The notes under the pieces are model-generated. The model searched no databases. It was not told the origin of the DNA and saw only the letters and a list, made by a program, of their open reading frames with translations. A program made the position numbers and the translations under genes. Below, piece after piece: positions 15,601 to 23,774 of a stretch of 23,798 nucleotides of DNA; positions within the stretch are counted from its first letter, which is position 1; the number at the start of each line of letters is the position of its first letter. The DNA is taken from the NCBI GenBank assembly GCA_937892695.1, contig CALBJK010000301.1:1-23798 (forward strand). The letters run 5' to 3'. This DNA is from an uncultured Prevotella sp. (GTDB lineage: Bacteria; Bacteroidota; Bacteroidia; Bacteroidales; Bacteroidaceae).

Positions 15601-16286
15601 GTTGTAGCCTGACTCAAATAAAATGTCTGGCAGAAAAAGTTCCTTCTATTGATATATACGAAGGTGAAGATGCTTTTTATGGGTTATCAACGTCAACATG
15701 CCTATTGTATGTTCCTAAACAGTCGTTAGAGGCTTATAAACAAGATGAACATTGGGGTAAATTCAAATACATTTATGCCCTTGACGACAACGGAGGTGGA
15801 ACGGACACAGAGAAGTGCGAGAAGCCAGAAATAAGCTACGCAAACGGAGCATTAGACTTCAAGAGCAGCACACCGGGAGCAAAGTATCACTACACCATCA
15901 GCGATGAGGACATAAAGACCGATGCTCTGGACGAGGACGGACACGTTGAGCTTGTTGCTACTTACAACATTTCGGCCTACACCACAGCCGACGGCTATCT
16001 GCCATCAGACAACACTACGGCAACCCTGATGTGGCTCGAAGCCAACACTGACAATCCTTCAACCAACATCAATACGACAGCAAAACGAGGTATCGTCGTC
16101 AAGTCGGAGGGCGGAATCGTAACTATTTCAGGTCTCGACGAGGGTGAGCGTATAGAGTTCATGTCTGTTGACGGCAAGGTTCTCGGTTATGCAACATCAG
16201 TCGGCGGAACAGCCAGCTTCAGCACATCCGAACAGATTGTAATCGTGAAAATAGGTTCGCAGTCAGTGAAACTGGCAGTGAAATAA
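15156..16286 (+). CDS. 3' portion of the BspA-like protein (LRR, linker, C-terminal sorting-like domain)
   Basis: This 376-residue open frame could start at GTG 15156, which overlaps the upstream TGA as GTGA, but such a product would lack a signal peptide. It contains most of the LRR array. A cap segment follows (CLAEKVPSIDIYEGEDAF, then LLYVPKQSLEAYKQDEHW), as often seen after BspA repeats. Next is a linker with GGGTDTEKCEKPEISY and a chitobiase-like or Ig-like segment (FKSSTPGAKYHYTISDEDI). The C-terminal ~70 residues (IVVKSEGGIVTISGLDEGERI through to VKLAVK) resemble T9SS-type sorting domains. A strong terminator follows at 16340-16384. Confidence 0.75.
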   Translation: MTSLPNECFYNCYSLRSIEIPSSVTVLGDNCFYYCSSLTSIEIPSSVTELGDWCFYYCSSLTSIEIPSSVTELGDWCFGRCNSLKSIEIPSSVIKLGDNCFYYCSCLTNIEIPSSVTVLGCWCFYYCTSLTSIEIPSSVTELGDHCFTGCSLTQIKCLAEKVPSIDIYEGEDAFYGLSTSTCLLYVPKQSLEAYKQDEHWGKFKYIYALDDNGGGTDTEKCEKPEISYANGALDFKSSTPGAKYHYTISDEDIKTDALDEDGHVELVATYNISAYTTADGYLPSDNTTATLMWLEANTDNPSTNINTTAKRGIVVKSEGGIVTISGLDEGERIEFMSVDGKVLGYATSVGGTASFSTSEQIVIVKIGSQSVKLAVK

Positions 16287-16339
16287 ACAACACTGAAACA
16301 AACAACAAGATTTACAATACATTTATTGTTAACGCTCCA

Positions 16340-16384
16340 CGCCCCGGGATATGTCTACAACATGTCCCGGGGCGTTGTTTTTAT
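16340..16384 (+). terminator. Strong rho-independent terminator after the BspA-like gene
   Basis: A 15-bp stem (cgccccgggatatgt with acatgtcccggggcg, one G-U wobble) has a 5-nt loop and is followed by ttgtttttat. It lies 54 bp after the stop codon at 16286. Confidence 0.9.
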
Positions 16385-16470
16385 ATTGCAATAATTCACA
16401 CCGTATTCCAATCCGTTGACCGTTGCTGTGAGACGCGCTTTGGGGTGAATGGCTTCCGTTTGCCCGACTC

Positions 16471-16594
16471 TTGGGAGACGCACCGGAGTGACGTCTCTAC
16501 GTTGGATGCCCGTTGCTTGAAACATACGGATGTTGTGGATGGCATTGTCGATTGGGAGACGCACTTTTTGTCGTCTCTACGTTGATGCTCGTTG
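16471..16594 (+). repeat. Two direct copies of a GGGAGACGCACC repeat (81-bp spacing)
   Basis: Copy 1 (16471-16515) starts ttgggagacgcaccgg and continues through acgtctctacgttgg and atgcccgttg. Copy 2 (16552-16594) matches with a few changes. Within each copy gagacg pairs with cgtctc, making a small hairpin. A degenerate third copy may lie at 16428-16465. Confidence 0.75.
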
Positions 16595-16640
16595 ATACGC
16601 GGTATTAATAGCAAGCAATATTTATAAGCGATTGCCACAA

Positions 16641-16778
16641 AATAGTAGGGACGCACGGCCCGTGCGTCAGCTTGCTACTAAACTAACGTTAGGGAAATCA
16701 AGCAAACAAAATTGCTTCCATTCTTAGCCTATAGCATATTGAACGATGCAGACGCACGAGCCGTGCTTCCCTACTATT
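16641..16778. repeat. REP-like palindrome pair with 18-bp terminal inverted repeats
   Basis: The left end aatagtagggacgcacgg (16641-16658) and right end ccgtgcttccctactatt (16761-16778) are inverted repeats with 17 of 18 matching. The left end lies in a full palindrome gacgcacgg-c-ccgtgcgtc (16650-16668). The 138-bp unit looks like a head-to-head REP pair (BIME-like) or a very small MITE. No transposase is near. Confidence 0.75.
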
Positions 16779-16829
16779 AACAGCGTAAATTTTAAATCAG
16801 AAACTTGAATAAAGATAATATTCGACTAA

Positions 16830-17050
16830 ACCGGAAAAACAGAACAATCTCTCCAATGCATTCCAATATGCCCGTTTTTACTTTCCAATATGCCGCATTT
16901 CACGTTCTGATATGCCGCATATTGGACGTTAATATGCGGCATATTGGAACGCAGAACCAAGGCTGTTTATAAATCATTGACTATCAACCTACTAAGAAAC
17001 AGTGTCAAAACATTCTGCAATCGTTTGGATTGTTCCGAAATAGAACAATA
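16830..17050. repeat. Palindrome-array dispersed repeat, copy 2
   Basis: This is the same architecture as 336-556. It has the identical 21-nt opening box (16830-16850) and then atatgccgcat-type interrupted palindromes in tandem (~16883-16956). The shared tgactatcaa lies at 16978-16987 and the identical 17-nt closing box at 17033-17049. The inner palindromes differ in sequence from copy 1 yet keep dyad symmetry, which suggests compensatory change. Sequence between the boxes outside the palindromes is poorly conserved. Confidence 0.8.
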
Positions 17051-17130
17051 AATAATGAACGTCCGCATATTACCAATAGAATCCAATAATTTTTCAATCA
17101 GTCTGCTACATTCACCCAACATTCATCTTC

Positions 17131-17215
17131 GGGCATCCAGCGTACGCCACTCCGGCGCGTCTCCCGAACGAATGTGCCAGCTACGGGTAGAGACGACACT
17201 CCGGTGCGTCTCCCC
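17131..17215 (-). repeat. Two inverted copies of the GGGAGACGCACC repeat
   Basis: Positions 17131-17168 and 17187-17215 match the reverse complement of the repeats at 16471-16594 (gggcatccagcg, ccactccggcgcgtctccc, and gtagagacgacactccgg). They face the left-hand copies across the REP pair and the palindrome-array element. Confidence 0.7.
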
Positions 17216-17277
17216 AAAAGGGAATACCATCCAAAAGCGCGTATAACAAGCATAAAGTCATAAAGTATGTCGCTTGC

Positions 17278-17298
17278 GGACGCACGAACCGTGCGTCC
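17278..17298. repeat. REP-like palindrome
   Basis: ggacgcacg-aac-cgtgcgtcc is a 9-bp perfect inverted repeat with a 3-nt loop, of the same family as 16650-16668. Confidence 0.7.
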
Positions 17299-17411
17299 TT
17301 ACAATCAGAAACTCAAACAAACAAATTCGTTACAGGGCCTCAACAAGAAGGCATCTGCAATAAAAAAAGTACATTACGCAATAAAATGTATCGATTTACA
17401 ATATTATTCTG

Positions 17412-17419
17412 TACCTTTG
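17412..17419 (+). promoter_or_regulatory. -7 box for the secreted GLUG/T9SS gene
   Basis: TACCTTTG matches TAnnTTTG. A -33 box is not obvious. The leader would be about 40 nt to the ATG at 17466. Confidence 0.5.
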
Positions 17420-17465
17420 TACATTGTAACAGAAAATATATTATTTATACATAAATCATACATTT

Positions 17466-20400
17466 ATGAACAAGTATTACGCATTATCATTACTTTTTGC
17501 CACTGCCGGGGCGACATCTGTGATCGAGGTTTCGGCTACAGACATCGTGACCATTGCCAAGAAAGGCAAACCGGCGTTATCACGAAAAGCGAACAAGGCG
17601 ACATTGGCGGCTGCCTTGCAGAAAACATTCCTGAGCAAAGGCGTAAGCCGCTACGCCAAAGGAGCTCCAGCTGTAGACAACTCGCCTGTGGCTACTCACG
17701 TAGCTCCGTCGTGGGGATTCCTCACCGGAACTGACGGAAAACAGTGGTACTACACCCAGACCTTCACCGAGGATAACGGATTCTACAAACAGTCGACCAT
17801 TACCATCTATGACAGCAGCCACAAGCAGCTCGGAGTGGTGACAGTAGATGTGCCCGAGGGTTACAAAGTTAACCAGATAGCACCTTACGGCAACATCACA
17901 AAGAAGCTGTTCGACAAGGACGACACCACCAGCGAACTAACCGTGCAGCTGCACAAGGTGGGCAACGCCGACAACAACTATCAGGGCCAACACTACACTT
18001 ACGTCTACCACATTCAGGACGGCTCCAAGGTCAGAGAGTATGACGGACAGGGTGTACTCGTCGACGCATCGCAGAGCGAATGGGAGACCTACCAGCGTCT
18101 GATTCTCATACATCAGGAGACCGAAGGCGAAGGTGAGGAAACTAAATACTACACCGACTTTGACATCATACGTCCGGCTTCGTGGGGCGAAGACGAACCG
18201 CAGGTGGAACATACCTTCAAGACCGACGACGATCTTACCACCTATGTCAACAACTCTCCGCTAACGCCCTACGTGGTAGACGGCAGCATGTACTATGTCA
18301 CCACAGAATATGAGAAACCTTACGTTTCGGGCTACGACGACAACTATAATATTGTCCCGACCGAGAACAACAAGTTTGTTGTCACTGTCTACGACAAGTC
18401 CTACAATAAAGTTGAAAAACTGTCATTGCCGATAGAGAAGGCCGATAACGCACCCTACCGTTTCGCCAGTTTTGCCAGTCTGGGCTACGAAGACCTGTCC
18501 AAGAACGTGTTCAGCACGGACGGTACCCTCGACGTAATCGTAGGATGGAGCGACTATATCACCTCGGCCGATGCCGACCGCTACCGCTTCGACGTGTACA
18601 ACAGCAAAGGCAACTTGCTGAAAACTGTCTGCGACAATGTTTACGACGCATGGCAGGAACTGCTGCCCATCGAAGGCCTGAGCGATCAGATGATGTTCCT
18701 TCAGACCATCGGCGATATACAGCAGATACGCATTGTCAACGTGCCCGAATGTGAAAGTGCGGCCTTGTTCCCCGCAGAGGTTGACGGTGAAGCCATAACG
18801 ACCGACCTCAACCGCTATCCCGACGGCAAGGGCAGCTATCTGTACGCAGTGAAGATGGGCGCAGCCGCTTCTGACGACGAGGGCAACATCATAGGCCGCA
18901 TAGGATGGTACACGCCTGATGTGAAACTGGATCACTTCACTTCGTTCAATCTCGGACCGAAGGGAGAACTGTTCAGCCCCAATCTGGCAAACAACGTGCT
19001 CAACCCTTATCTGTTCAACACCGACGACAGTCTCGAATATCTGTATCTGGCCAAAATCAAACGTGACAACAGCGAAGTGATTGACAACGTGCTGACAGTA
19101 GCGTCGGAAGACGGCAAGGCCATAAAGACCTATCGTGGCGACGACACCAACCGCCTTTACTCGGCAATAGTCCTCACAGAGAACACAACATCGCCCGAAA
19201 TGGCAGTGGCATACCTCAACCAGAACAATAACGAGTACAAGATAGAATTCTACCCTCTACCACTCACAAAATTCGTAAAAGGCGGCGACGGCACAAAGGC
19301 AAATCCGTACCTTATATCTACTGTGGGAGACATGCTCCAGATAAACAATGACCCAAAAGCATTCTACAAGCTGGCCGGTGACATCGACATGGCAAAATAT
19401 CCTACAATGTGGACTCCGCTCAACGAATTTACGGGTTCGTTAGACGGCGACAACCATGTCATAAAGAATATGAACATCGACACCAATGCAGCCGACATCG
19501 GACTGTTCGCTTCGCTCGGAGTAGGTTCTACCGTGAAGAACCTCACAATGTACGCCCCTCAGATCAAAGCCGGAGCAGACAACAACTACGTGGGTGTAAT
19601 TGCCGGAACGGCTATTACCGACACCCTCTCAAACGTTCACGTCTACGATGCTGACATCAATGACCCGACAGGAGAGTCATCGGCAATGGCAGGCGGACTC
19701 ATCGGACAGTCTACACTCAACGGTGTGATAGAGTCGTGCTCGTTTGACGGAATGATTTCCCTGCCCGGTGCACAGTCGGTAGGCGGAATCGTCGGCGACA
19801 TACGCACCAATACCGATGTCAAAGCATCGTCGGCAAAAGGCTCGTACACAGCCAAAACTGTTCTGGGAGGTATCGTAGGTTCGACCAATGCAGACGCTGA
19901 CGTGACAGACAGCCACGCCGACGTGACGCTGACAGCCGAGAACAACATCGGAGGAATAGTAGGCAGCAACGACGGACGCGGACTGATAGAAAGATGTATA
20001 GCACAGGGCAGCCTCACCGCCACTACCGCACCGATGTGGGGAGGATTCAACCTTGGCGGCATAGCCGGATCGCTTGCTACAGACTGGGAGCAGGCCAACG
20101 CCGAAAACGCAGACAAGGAGTACACTCCGGTAGTAAGCAAAAATCTTTCGACAATGAACGTCACCAGCCCGCAAGCCGATAGCGAAGACGGTGAGAAAGA
20201 CCAGACCGTACACCGCATCATCGGTAAGAGCATCATTAACGAAGACTGGTACGAAGGCGAAACTCCTGTTGCCGAAAAGGCTCTCGCCGACAACTACGCT
20301 GCCGAGACTGTCACGGTAGACGGCAAGACTGTAGCCGAAAGCGACGCAAAAGGCACGGAGGGCGAGACTGCAAAGACTGACAAACTGAAACAAGACTTCT

Positions 20401-20981
20401 TCTCTGCCCTAGGCTATGCTTACGGTTCTGAGACAGCCAAGCCATGGAAGGGCAAAGACGTTCCTCAGCTTTATTTTGAAAATGTAGCCCAGGCTATCAG
20501 TCTGAGCCAGACAGAGACAAACGTAGAAGAAGGTACAAGCACCGACATATACGTAGAAGTGTTCGGAGCCGATGCCAGCACAGTCGAAGCCACATCGGCC
20601 GACCCGACAACAGCTTCGGTTGAAGTTCTGCCAGGCGACGACGACAATACGGCTGTCATCAAGGTGACAGGCAATAAGGAAGGCCAGACTGTCGTCACTG
20701 TCAAAGCCGGAAGTCTGAGCGTAAGTTGCACCGTAACAGTAAGTCCGTCGACCGGACTCAACGATGTAGAAACCGTGTCGTCACTCTCTATAAAGGTAGA
20801 GAACGGTTCGGTCAAAGCTGCCGGTGCCGCTACCATATCTATGTTTGACATCAACGGCCAGAAGGTTGCAGGAGCCAAAGGCGATGCCGTTTCTACGTCG
20901 TCGCTCCACTCGGGAGTGTATGTCGTTACCGCAACTGACAAAGCAGGACACACTGCTACTGGCAAGATTCTGATAAAGTAG
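17466..20981 (+). CDS. Large secreted protein with GLUG repeats, Ig-like domain and T9SS sorting domain
   Basis: The 1171-residue product begins with a signal peptide (about 1-25, ALSLLFATAGATSVIEVSA). Residues ~80-600 form an uncharacterised region rich in Tyr, Asp and Asn. From ~605 (GGDGTKANPYLISTVGDML) a beta-helix-like region carries GLUG-type motifs at about 741 (GGLIG), 771 (VGGIVGD), 800 (LGGIVGS), 828 (IGGIVGS) and 863 (LGGIAGS). Residues ~1008-1095 resemble a bacterial Ig-like (BIG2) domain ending in VSCTVTV. The last ~75 residues (from GLNDVE, with ISMFDINGQKV and HSGVYVV) are a type A T9SS C-terminal signal. The protein should therefore cross the outer membrane and be anchored or released. 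The substrate is unknown. Its codon use looks more G+C-rich than its neighbours. It is monocistronic and convergent with htpG. Confidence 0.9.
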   Translation: MNKYYALSLLFATAGATSVIEVSATDIVTIAKKGKPALSRKANKATLAAALQKTFLSKGVSRYAKGAPAVDNSPVATHVAPSWGFLTGTDGKQWYYTQTFTEDNGFYKQSTITIYDSSHKQLGVVTVDVPEGYKVNQIAPYGNITKKLFDKDDTTSELTVQLHKVGNADNNYQGQHYTYVYHIQDGSKVREYDGQGVLVDASQSEWETYQRLILIHQETEGEGEETKYYTDFDIIRPASWGEDEPQVEHTFKTDDDLTTYVNNSPLTPYVVDGSMYYVTTEYEKPYVSGYDDNYNIVPTENNKFVVTVYDKSYNKVEKLSLPIEKADNAPYRFASFASLGYEDLSKNVFSTDGTLDVIVGWSDYITSADADRYRFDVYNSKGNLLKTVCDNVYDAWQELLPIEGLSDQMMFLQTIGDIQQIRIVNVPECESAALFPAEVDGEAITTDLNRYPDGKGSYLYAVKMGAAASDDEGNIIGRIGWYTPDVKLDHFTSFNLGPKGELFSPNLANNVLNPYLFNTDDSLEYLYLAKIKRDNSEVIDNVLTVASEDGKAIKTYRGDDTNRLYSAIVLTENTTSPEMAVAYLNQNNNEYKIEFYPLPLTKFVKGGDGTKANPYLISTVGDMLQINNDPKAFYKLAGDIDMAKYPTMWTPLNEFTGSLDGDNHVIKNMNIDTNAADIGLFASLGVGSTVKNLTMYAPQIKAGADNNYVGVIAGTAITDTLSNVHVYDADINDPTGESSAMAGGLIGQSTLNGVIESCSFDGMISLPGAQSVGGIVGDIRTNTDVKASSAKGSYTAKTVLGGIVGSTNADADVTDSHADVTLTAENNIGGIVGSNDGRGLIERCIAQGSLTATTAPMWGGFNLGGIAGSLATDWEQANAENADKEYTPVVSKNLSTMNVTSPQADSEDGEKDQTVHRIIGKSIINEDWYEGETPVAEKALADNYAAETVTVDGKTVAESDAKGTEGETAKTDKLKQDFFSALGYAYGSETAKPWKGKDVPQLYFENVAQAISLSQTETNVEEGTSTDIYVEVFGADASTVEATSADPTTASVEVLPGDDDNTAVIKVTGNKEGQTVVTVKAGSLSVSCTVTVSPSTGLNDVETVSSLSIKVENGSVKAAGAATISMFDINGQKVAGAKGDAVSTSSLHSGVYVVTATDKAGHTATGKILIK

Positions 20982-21030
20982 AATAAAAATGTTCATTCTG
21001 CCGATATCAAATCGGGAATGCAGACATTAA

Positions 21031-21078
21031 ATAACGCAAAAAGGCCACTTCCGAAAAGATGTGGCCCTTTTGCGTTAT
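21031..21078. terminator. Bidirectional terminator between the secreted-protein gene and htpG
   Basis: Arms of 18 bp (ataacgcaaaaaggccac at 21031-21048 and gtggcccttttgcgttat at 21061-21078) pair with a single mismatch around a 12-nt loop. Runs of A in one arm and T in the other give a U-tract in both directions. It sits 49 bp after the plus-strand stop and 21 bp beyond the htpG stop. Confidence 0.85.
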
Positions 21079-21099
21079 CGTTGTTTTTACAATAGATGT

Positions 21100-23154
21100 T
21101 TACTTTATCAAGTCAACCGAGCGTTTGAGGAACGAGTCGAGAGCTGCTCCCTTCAGCATTCCGTTCTGCAGAAGAGCGAGGTCAATGAGCTGGTGAACGA
21201 CCTTGTTGTCCTTTGCATATTCAGAAAGGACTGTGCGCTTCTTGTCGCGCTGCTCGTCGACGGCCTTTTCGGTCTTCGAGGTGTCGTCCTTTTCTTCCTG
21301 TGTCACCTCTTCGGGTTTCTTCTTGCTCTGCTCCTGACGCAGTACGGCCAGACGGGCTTCCAGACCCTTTATCTCTCCGTCGATAGGCTTAAGAGCCTCA
21401 GCACACTTAGCGTTTTCGTCGTCGAGCACCTTCTTGATAAGAGGATGGTCGCTGTTGAGTACCAGATTGTAGGCATCGGGCATCTGCGAATAGAACGACA
21501 TACCGGCCTGATACTGGCTGATGTCCTTCATACGACGCATGTACTCGCTCTGTGTCACCAGCACCGGCATAGCGTTCTCGCCCAACGCCTGAACCTCGAC
21601 ACTGAACTCTGCCTTGTCGAGCTTAGGCATCTGCGAGCGGAATACCTGTGACAGATTGTCACGGCTGTCAGCATCGAGGTCGCTCTCTTTCTTGTCTTCC
21701 TTTACAATCAGACGGTCGATGATGTCGCTGTCGACACGTGTGAAGCGGCTCTTCTCAAATTTCTGTTCGAGCATCGAGACCATTGGCACATCAAGCTGCC
21801 CATCGAGCAGCAACACGCTGTAGCCTTTGTTCTTTGCAGCTTCGATGTAGCTGTACTGGCCTTCCTTATCGGTGGCATAGAGGTAAACAAGGTTGCCGTC
21901 CTTGTCGGTCTGGTTGTCCTTGATGAGAGTCTTGTATTCGTCAAATGTGAAATGCTTGCCGTCAACGTCCTTGAACAAGGCAAAGTCTTTTGCCCGTTCG
22001 TAGAAGTCTTCCTGCGACAGCATTCCGTAGTTGATAAAGAGCTTGAGGTTGTCCCACTTCTCTTCATAATCCTTGCGGTTCTCCTTGAAAATGCTGTTCA
22101 GACGATCGGCCACCTTCTTTGTGATGTAAGTCGAAATCTTCTTCACGTTTGCATCGCTCTGCAGATACGACCGGCTGACGTTCAGAGGAATGTCGGGCGA
22201 GTCGATTACGCCATGCAACAGTGTGAGGAATTCTGGCACAATGCCTTCTACCTGATCGGTCACGAATACCTGATTGCAGTAGAGCTGAATCTTGTTGCGC
22301 TGCAGTTCGATGTTCGACTTTATGCGTGGAAAATAGAGTATACCTGTCAGCGTGAACGGATAGTCAACATTCAGATGAATCCAGAACAAAGGCTCGTCTT
22401 GCATTGGGTAAAGCGTCCGATAGAACTTCTTGTAGTCTTCGTCCTTCAGTGTGCTCGGAGCCTTTGTCCACAACGGTTCTACGTCGTTGATGATGTTGTC
22501 CTTATCTGTATCTACCTGTTTGCCGTCTTTCCATTCGGTCTTCTTGCCGAAAGCGACCGGAACGGGCATAAATTTGCAATACTTGCTAAGCAGTCCCTGT
22601 ATCTTATCCTTTTCGAGGAACTCCTTACAGTCATCATCGATATAAAGAATAATGTCCGAACCACGGCTCTCGCGCTCGGCATCGGTGATTTCGTATGCCG
22701 GACTACCGTCGCAACTCCATTTCACGGCCTTAGAGCCTTCACGGTAGCTGCGGGTAACAATCTCTACTTTCTTACTGACCATAAAGGCCGAATAGAATCC
22801 AAGACCGAAGTGACCGATAATAGCGTTTGCATTGTCCTTATATTTGTCGAGGAAGTCGTTGACACCCGAGAAGGCTATCTGGTTGATGTATTTGTCTATT
22901 TCCTCTTCGGTCATACCGATACCACGGTCGCTGATAGTGAGTGTGCCTTTGTCCTTGTCAAGACTGACACGCACTGTCAAATCGCCGAGTTCACCTTTGA
23001 AGTCGCCGTTCTCTGCGAGAGTCTTCATCTTCTGAGTAGCGTCAACTGCATTTGAAACCATCTCACGAAGGAAAATCTCGTGGTCTGAATAAAGGAACTT
23101 TTTGATGACGGGGAAGATGTTTTCTGTTGTAACCCCGATATTACCTTTCTGCAT
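21100..23154 (-). CDS. htpG: Molecular chaperone HtpG (Hsp90)
   Basis: HtpG is the cytoplasmic ATP-dependent Hsp90 chaperone that remodels client proteins. The 684-residue product has the GHKL ATPase motifs: EMVSNAVDAT (31-40, catalytic Glu31 and Mg-binding Asn35), DRGIGM (76-81) and IGHFGLGFYS (113-122). The middle domain carries the conserved LNVSRSYLQ stretch. The C-terminal dimerisation domain ends with LALLQNGMLKGAALDSF. It is longer than E. coli HtpG (624). Extra length includes a charged segment near residues 200-235 (EWKDGKQVDTDKDN) and a Lys/Glu-rich one near 615-650 (QSKKKPEEVTQEEKDD). I could not identify a clear promoter or heat-shock element upstream. Confidence 0.97.
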   Translation of the reverse strand: MQKGNIGVTTENIFPVIKKFLYSDHEIFLREMVSNAVDATQKMKTLAENGDFKGELGDLTVRVSLDKDKGTLTISDRGIGMTEEEIDKYINQIAFSGVNDFLDKYKDNANAIIGHFGLGFYSAFMVSKKVEIVTRSYREGSKAVKWSCDGSPAYEITDAERESRGSDIILYIDDDCKEFLEKDKIQGLLSKYCKFMPVPVAFGKKTEWKDGKQVDTDKDNIINDVEPLWTKAPSTLKDEDYKKFYRTLYPMQDEPLFWIHLNVDYPFTLTGILYFPRIKSNIELQRNKIQLYCNQVFVTDQVEGIVPEFLTLLHGVIDSPDIPLNVSRSYLQSDANVKKISTYITKKVADRLNSIFKENRKDYEEKWDNLKLFINYGMLSQEDFYERAKDFALFKDVDGKHFTFDEYKTLIKDNQTDKDGNLVYLYATDKEGQYSYIEAAKNKGYSVLLLDGQLDVPMVSMLEQKFEKSRFTRVDSDIIDRLIVKEDKKESDLDADSRDNLSQVFRSQMPKLDKAEFSVEVQALGENAMPVLVTQSEYMRRMKDISQYQAGMSFYSQMPDAYNLVLNSDHPLIKKVLDDENAKCAEALKPIDGEIKGLEARLAVLRQEQSKKKPEEVTQEEKDDTSKTEKAVDEQRDKKRTVLSEYAKDNKVVHQLIDLALLQNGMLKGAALDSFLKRSVDLIK

Positions 23155-23712
23155 AATATATCGTATTTTAAATTTTCTACGATTTTAATCATGCAAATAC
23201 TGTGCCAAAGAAGCGACAGAACATTCTTCTACTTTTTACATAAAACAATGGCTCTTTAATTTAAGATTGTGCTGCTCAACTAAAATGTTGTCATCTTATA
23301 ACGCGTATTTCCTTGGATGCTGAGGGTGTGTTGCTCGCACGGTTCATAATTCATGGGGCGATTCGATGATATGAAAATATGATATGAATTTCTTTGTTTT
23401 TCAGCAAAATCACAACGTTACGGCGTGGAAGACAGACTCAAAGGACATGCTCACATGTGTTCCTACTGGTAGGTGCCGGAACTTGGGCACGGCAGGATCG
23501 GAACCTGAACCTATCGTATCTTTGACGGTCTCGGCATCATAACTGACAAGGAAAAAATGGGGCGACAAGATGACAACAAATCCGAGAATAGTAGGAGCAG
23601 TCAGATGACCGTCTGTTGAGAGAACCGAGAAACAGGCCAAGCAGTCAGGCAACCGATTGGAACTTAATGAAAAATAATCTGGCCTTTTCACTGTCATGCC
23701 GTTTTTTTTCTG

Positions 23713-23720
23713 TATATTTG
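23713..23720 (+). promoter_or_regulatory. -7 box for a plus-strand gene at the right edge
   Basis: TATATTTG matches TAnnTTTG exactly. A -33 TTTG is not present at the expected distance. Transcription would start near 23727. Confidence 0.4.
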
Positions 23721-23774
23721 CATGGTAAAGGAGTCTACCTTTCCTTACGTAACTAAATACTGAAACAACAATCA

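Larger units (their letters stand above)
14887..16286 (+). pseudogene. BspA-like leucine-rich-repeat surface protein, broken by a frameshift
   Basis: The 5' part encodes a signal peptide (MSKKLFVTIALCLFAAMQLMA) and a short N-terminal domain (TIDGLNYFINTDTKEATLMYGDYSG) typical of BspA family proteins. It ends in the wrong frame at a TGA (15157-15159). In the other frame the expected protein continues from about 15123 (SGITSVEIPSSVTSL) through seven leucine-rich repeats to 16286. The distance from the GCF codons (15112) to the next GAG of the repeat (15141) is 29 nt, whereas it is 33 nt in the intact repeats, so four bases look missing after aagaaa. BspA-type proteins are cell-surface proteins implicated in adhesion. 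I take the ATG at 14887 rather than the one at 14794 because it directly precedes the signal peptide and lies after the -7 box. A sequencing error or phase variation could also explain the break. Confidence 0.75.
16287..17465. other. Repeat-rich non-coding region
   Basis: There are no credible genes in these 1.18 kb. The region contains a terminator (16340-16384), several copies of a GGGAGACGCACC-type repeat in both orientations, a pair and a single copy of GACGCACGG-type REP palindromes, and the second palindrome-array element. It ends with the promoter of the gene at 17466. Open frames within it are made of repeat sequence. Confidence 0.8.

Noticed and set aside
16355..16656. Two overlapping minus-strand open frames of 69 and 86 codons
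   Set aside because: They lie entirely in the terminator and GGGAGACGCACC repeat copies and encode low-information, repeat-derived peptides.
17055..17734. Plus-strand open frames at 17055-17246 and 17267-17734
   Set aside because: The first is made of inverted repeat sequence. The second starts in a REP palindrome and then runs out of frame into the real secreted-protein gene at 17466.
19643..20393. Minus-strand open frames of 216 and 238 codons inside the secreted-protein gene
   Set aside because: They are antisense to GLUG/Ig-like coding sequence, with compositions typical of reverse-complement shadows.
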